Made by a program: the position numbers and the translations under genes
Shown: piece after piece, positions 61,065-64,000 of the stretch
Numbering within the stretch: position 1 is the stretch's first letter
How the letters are laid out: each line of letters opens with the position of its first letter
The notes under the pieces: generated by a model
Database searches by the model: none
Told to the model about the DNA's origin: nothing
Seen by the model: the letters and a program-made list of their open reading frames with translations, nothing else
Origin: Rothia nasimurium
GTDB lineage: Bacteria; Actinomycetota; Actinomycetes; Actinomycetales; Micrococcaceae
Direction: 5' to 3'
Assembly (NCBI RefSeq): GCF_928391935.1
Contig: NZ_CAKMTD010000004.1
Location: forward strand, 124,001 to 188,000
DNA: 64,000 nucleotides

Positions 61065-61210
61065 CAAACAAGCCAAGTGCGCTAAAGTGACACCTAGGAA
61101 GTTTTGTGCGCTTTGTCTCGTTTCAGGGAAAGCTGAGCAAATCTTCATAACTGTAATCGCTGGGACGCAACCTGCGGCCCGGCATGACTTCGACGAAGAA
61201 GGACACTCCT

Positions 61211-62377
61211 GTGGACCTGTTTGAATACCAGGCACGCGATCTCTTCGAGAAGCACGGCGTCCCCGTGCTTCAGGGCATCGTAGCTACCACCCCCGAAGAA
61301 GCAAAGGCAGCAGCTGAAAAGATTGGCGGCGTCACCGTCGTCAAGGCCCAGGTTAAGGTAGGCGGCCGCGGTAAGGCTGGCGGCGTCAAGGTCGCCAAGA
61401 CCGCAGACGAAGCCTACGAATACGCCCAGCAGATTCTGGGCATGGACATCAAGGGCCACACCGTCCACCGCGTCATGATCGCCCAGGGCGCAGACATCGC
61501 AGAAGAATACTACTTCTCCATGCTGCTCGACCGCGCCAACCGCTCCTACCTGGCCATGTGCTCCGTAGAAGGCGGCATGGACATCGAAACCCTGGCCGCC
61601 GAGCGCCCCGAAGCCCTGGCCAAGGTCGAGGTCAACCCCATGGACGGCATCACCGCCGAAAAGGCCGCTGAAATCGTTGAGGCCGCTGGCTTCGCTGAGG
61701 ACGTGCGCGAGGACGTCGCCGCCGTCCTCGTCAAGCTAGGCGAGGTCTACAAGAAGGAAGACGCCACCCTGGTTGAGGTCAACCCGCTCGTCAAGACCGG
61801 CGACGGCAAGATCCTGGCCCTGGACGGCAAGGTCTCCCTCGACGACAACGCCGAATTCCGCCAGCCCGAACATGAGGCCCTGATTGACAAGTCAGCCGAG
61901 AACCCCCTCGAAGCCAAGGCCAAGGAAAACGACCTCAACTACGTCAAGCTCGACGGCGAAGTCGGCATCATCGGTAACGGCGCAGGCCTGGTCATGTCCA
62001 CCCTCGACGTCGTCGCCTACGCCGGCGAAAACCACGGCAACGTCAAGCCCGCCAACTTCCTCGACATCGGCGGCGGCGCCTCCGCAGAAGTCATGGCAGC
62101 AGGCCTCGACATCATCCTCAACGACGAACAGGTCAAGTCCGTCTTCGTCAACGTCTTCGGCGGCATCACCTCCTGCGACGCCGTCGCCAACGGCATCGTC
62201 AAGGCCCTCGAAATCCTAGGCGACAAGGCAACCAAGCCCCTCGTCGTCCGCCTCGACGGCAACAACGTCGACGAAGGCCGCCGCATCCTCACCGAAGCCA
62301 ACCACCCCCTGGTCCACCAGGCCGAAACCATGGACTCCGGTGCCGACAAGGCCGCTGAACTGGCCCACACCGCCTAA
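61211..62377 (+). CDS. sucC: Succinate--CoA ligase, beta subunit
   Basis: TCA cycle enzyme, 388 aa, started at GTG ([19 protein letters not shown]) with AAGGA 8 nt ahead. ATP-grasp domain has [18 protein letters not shown]; ligand and dimer region [37 protein letters not shown], and [13 protein letters not shown] and [17 protein letters not shown]. 35 bp from sucD, forming an operon. It is about 213 bp after the SoxG-like gene. Confidence 0.97.
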   Translation: MDLFEYQARDLFEKHGVPVLQGIVATTPEEAKAAAEKIGGVTVVKAQVKVGGRGKAGGVKVAKTADEAYEYAQQILGMDIKGHTVHRVMIAQGADIAEEYYFSMLLDRANRSYLAMCSVEGGMDIETLAAERPEALAKVEVNPMDGITAEKAAEIVEAAGFAEDVREDVAAVLVKLGEVYKKEDATLVEVNPLVKTGDGKILALDGKVSLDDNAEFRQPEHEALIDKSAENPLEAKAKENDLNYVKLDGEVGIIGNGAGLVMSTLDVVAYAGENHGNVKPANFLDIGGGASAEVMAAGLDIILNDEQVKSVFVNVFGGITSCDAVANGIVKALEILGDKATKPLVVRLDGNNVDEGRRILTEANHPLVHQAETMDSGADKAAELAHTA

Positions 62378-62411
62378 ATCACCGCTGATTAAAACGTAGA
62401 AGGTTAATACA

Positions 62412-63329
62412 ATGTCTATCTTTTTGAACAAGGACTCCAAGGTCATCGTTCAGGGCATCACCGGCGGTGAAGGCACCAAGCACACCGCCCGCATGCTCGC
62501 AGCCGGCACCCAAATCGTCGGCGGCGTCAACGCCCGCAAGGCCGGCACCACCGTCACTCACAAGGACGCCTCCGGCAACGACGTTGAGCTGAACGTCTAC
62601 GGCTCCGTCGCTGAAGCTGTCAAGGAAACCGGCGCTGACGTCTCCATCGTCTTCGTCCCCCCGGCCTTCACCAAGGACGCCGTCATCGAAGCCATCGACG
62701 CTGAGGTCCCCCTCGTCGTCGTCATCACCGAGGGCGTACCTGTCGGCGACACCGCCGAATTCTGGGCCTACGCCAAGAGCAAGGTCGACGCCAACGGCAA
62801 GCAGATCACCCGCATCATCGGCCCCAACTGCCCCGGCATCATCACCCCCGGCGAGTCCCTCGTCGGCATCACCCCCGCCAACATCACTGGCAAGGGCAAG
62901 ATCGGCCTGGTCTCCAAGTCCGGCACCCTGACCTACCAGATGATGTTCGAACTGCGCGACATCGGCTTCACCACCGCCATCGGTATCGGCGGTGACCCCA
63001 TCATCGGCACCACCCACATCGACGCCCTCGAAGCCTTCGAAGCTGACCCCGAAACCGAAGCCATCGTTATGATCGGTGAAATCGGTGGCGACGCCGAAGA
63101 GCGGGCTGCTGAGTTCATCAAGGCCAACGTCACCAAGCCCGTTGTTGGCTACGTTGCAGGCTTCACCGCCCCCGAGGGTAAGACCATGGGCCACGCAGGC
63201 GCTATCGTCTCAGGCTCCTCCGGCACCGCCCAGGCAAAGAAGGAAGCCCTGGAAGCCGCAGGCGTCAAGGTCGGCAAGACCCCCTCAGAAGCTGCCCAGC
63301 TTATGCGCGAAATCTTCGCCAACAAGTAA
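62412..63329 (+). CDS. sucD: Succinate--CoA ligase, alpha subunit
   Basis: The CoA-binding and phospho-His subunit, 305 aa. [20 protein letters not shown] starts the Rossmann fold, [13 protein letters not shown] is typical, and the phospho-His is in [19 protein letters not shown]. Together with SucC it makes ATP (or GTP) from succinyl-CoA. A strong terminator follows the stop. Confidence 0.97.
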   Translation: MSIFLNKDSKVIVQGITGGEGTKHTARMLAAGTQIVGGVNARKAGTTVTHKDASGNDVELNVYGSVAEAVKETGADVSIVFVPPAFTKDAVIEAIDAEVPLVVVITEGVPVGDTAEFWAYAKSKVDANGKQITRIIGPNCPGIITPGESLVGITPANITGKGKIGLVSKSGTLTYQMMFELRDIGFTTAIGIGGDPIIGTTHIDALEAFEADPETEAIVMIGEIGGDAEERAAEFIKANVTKPVVGYVAGFTAPEGKTMGHAGAIVSGSSGTAQAKKEALEAAGVKVGKTPSEAAQLMREIFANK

Positions 63330-63339
63330 GCAGCACTAA

Positions 63340-63379
63340 AATCAGCCCACCACAGGTTCTGTGGTGGGCTGAATTTTTA
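63340..63379. terminator. sucCD terminator
   Basis: TCAGCCCACCACAG / CTGTGGTGGGCTGA (14 bp, 3-nt loop) followed by ATTTTT. Confidence 0.93.
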
Positions 63380-63410
63380 ACCGGGAACCTCGGTCTGGGC
63401 GGGCTCTTGT

Positions 63411-63500
63411 TAGGCCGCTGGATGCCGGGGAGGGCCGCTGGATGCCGGGGAGGGCCGCTGGATGCCGGGGAGGGGCGCTGGATGCCGGGGAGGGGCGCTG
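63411..63500. repeat. 20-bp tandem repeat array
   Basis: Four and a half units of exactly 20 bp (GATGCCGGGG followed by AGGGCCGCTG or AGGGGCGCTG). The first two units have AGGGCC, the last two AGGGGC. It lies 32 bp past the sucCD terminator, before the VIT gene, outside any coding frame. Confidence 0.92.
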
Positions 63501-63631
63501 GCGGACGCCCTTTTGCCGACTAACCTTCTTGCTGGCTCGCAGGGCTCGCAAGCAATTCATGCCAGACCCAGCCAGTCGGCTTCAAGGGCGTCCTTACGCG
63601 CCCCTGGCTGGGTAGCGTCCTTTCGCGCCGC

Positions 63632-64000
63632 CTAGAGCACCGCCGTATTGAAGAGCAGGCCGAGCAGGTAGGTGGCCAGGGCGGCCCCGTAGCCGATAGC
63701 CAACTGGCGCATACCCCGCTTGAAGGGCGAAGCACCAGAGAGCAGACCAACGACGCCACCGGTGATCATCAGGGCCAGACCCACCAGAACCATAGCGACT
63801 ACCATGGCGGTGGCCCCACCCAGCCCGAAAATGTAAGGGAGAATCGGAATCAGGGCGCCAGAGGCAAAGAAGCAGAAGGAGGAAGCTGCCGCCCCCACGT
63901 CGCTGCCCAGAGCCCCGTGCTCTTCGCTGGCCCCGTCGCCGTCCTGCTCTTCCCGGTAGGACAGGGAGGGGTCGCAGTCGCAGGTGAAGTAGCCGAAGCG
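63632..64000 (-). CDS. VIT1/CCC1-family iron/manganese transporter (C-terminal part)
   Basis: The 3' part (122 aa) of a minus-strand gene that runs past the window end. The visible sequence starts RFGYFTCDCDPSLSYREEQDG, then EEHGALGSDVGAAASSFCFFASGALIPILPYIFG and two further spans (AMVVAMVLVGLALMITGGVV and LAIGYGAALATYLLGLLF, in pieces). The G-A-x-x-P-x-x-P-Y motif and the spans match vacuolar iron transporter-like proteins, which export or store Fe2+/Mn2+. The Cys-rich pair CDCD may be a metal site. Start is outside the window. Confidence 0.82.
   Translation of the reverse strand, partial: RFGYFTCDCDPSLSYREEQDGDGASEEHGALGSDVGAAASSFCFFASGALIPILPYIFGLGGATAMVVAMVLVGLALMITGGVVGLLSGASPFKRGMRQLAIGYGAALATYLLGLLFNTAVL

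Noticed and set aside
63411-63500. CRISPR-like array
   Set aside because: Units are contiguous 20-mers with no spacers, and no cas genes are near.

Overview
The window is GC-rich DNA from an actinobacterium, most likely a Micrococcaceae member close to Rothia. The evidence is gene content and style: DUF3263, DUF3027, LytR_C, WXG100 and IdeR proteins, a c-di-AMP (ydaO-type) riboswitch in front of an NlpC/P60 hydrolase, a CIRCE-controlled groL without groES, many GTG or TTG starts, and several genes whose -10 box lies 5-7 nt before the start codon (leaderless mRNAs). The genus is an inference from the gene set; no rRNA is present.

Layout. 1-2091: end of a 2-oxoacid dehydrogenase operon (E1-beta, E2). 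2480-5551: LuxR-type two-component system with a second, degenerate kinase-like membrane protein. 5742-9177: membrane protein, maltose-type acetyltransferase, small membrane protein and an acyl-CoA ligase. 9154-20824: a complete sialic acid and N-acetylglucosamine module (nagA, nagB, nanE, nanK, nanA, a four-gene ABC importer with a fused permease-ATPase, and a divergent GntR regulator with palindromic operator candidates). It can take Neu5Ac through ManNAc, ManNAc-6-P, GlcNAc-6-P and GlcN-6-P to fructose-6-P. 21033-23849: methionine importer metQNI. 24133-27256: a small defence island holding a RelE-type toxin-antitoxin pair between two near-identical hairpins, and an Abi_2/AbiF-type HEPN protein preceded by its own strong promoter and a short structured RNA. 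27330-34958: tandem histidine phosphatase, VanZ-like protein, and the fructose PTS regulon (DeoR regulator, fruK, fruA, ptsI, ptsH). 35290-40615: FemX-like ligase, ThrE exporter, ung, DUF3263, LytR_C protein. 40966-44204: groL, a 50-codon membrane protein gene, rRNA methyltransferase. 44297-54617: isochorismate synthase, phosphopantetheinyl transferase, RNase HI fusion, WXG100 protein, OmpR-type two-component system, EntS-like MFS exporter, serC and ideR. This mix fits siderophore (enterobactin-type) and iron physiology, although the NRPS genes are not here. 54666-56628: riboswitch-controlled NlpC/P60 and a tRNA-Arg(CCT) with a rearranged partial copy beside it. 56684-64000: membrane protein, pcrA helicase, SoxG-like orphan, sucCD, a 20-bp tandem repeat, and the end of a VIT1/CCC1 transporter.

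The most interesting locus is 26234-27256: a consensus promoter, a roughly 70-nt double-stem RNA ending in a U-rich run directly at the start codon, and a HEPN-motif Abi protein. This is the architecture expected of an RNA-regulated toxin. Other notable signals are the rearranged tRNA-Arg copy with a 23-bp-arm terminator, a duplicated 3' end of ptsH, palindromic sialic acid operators, and 10-bp-phased direct repeats shared by the fruR and phosphatase promoters.
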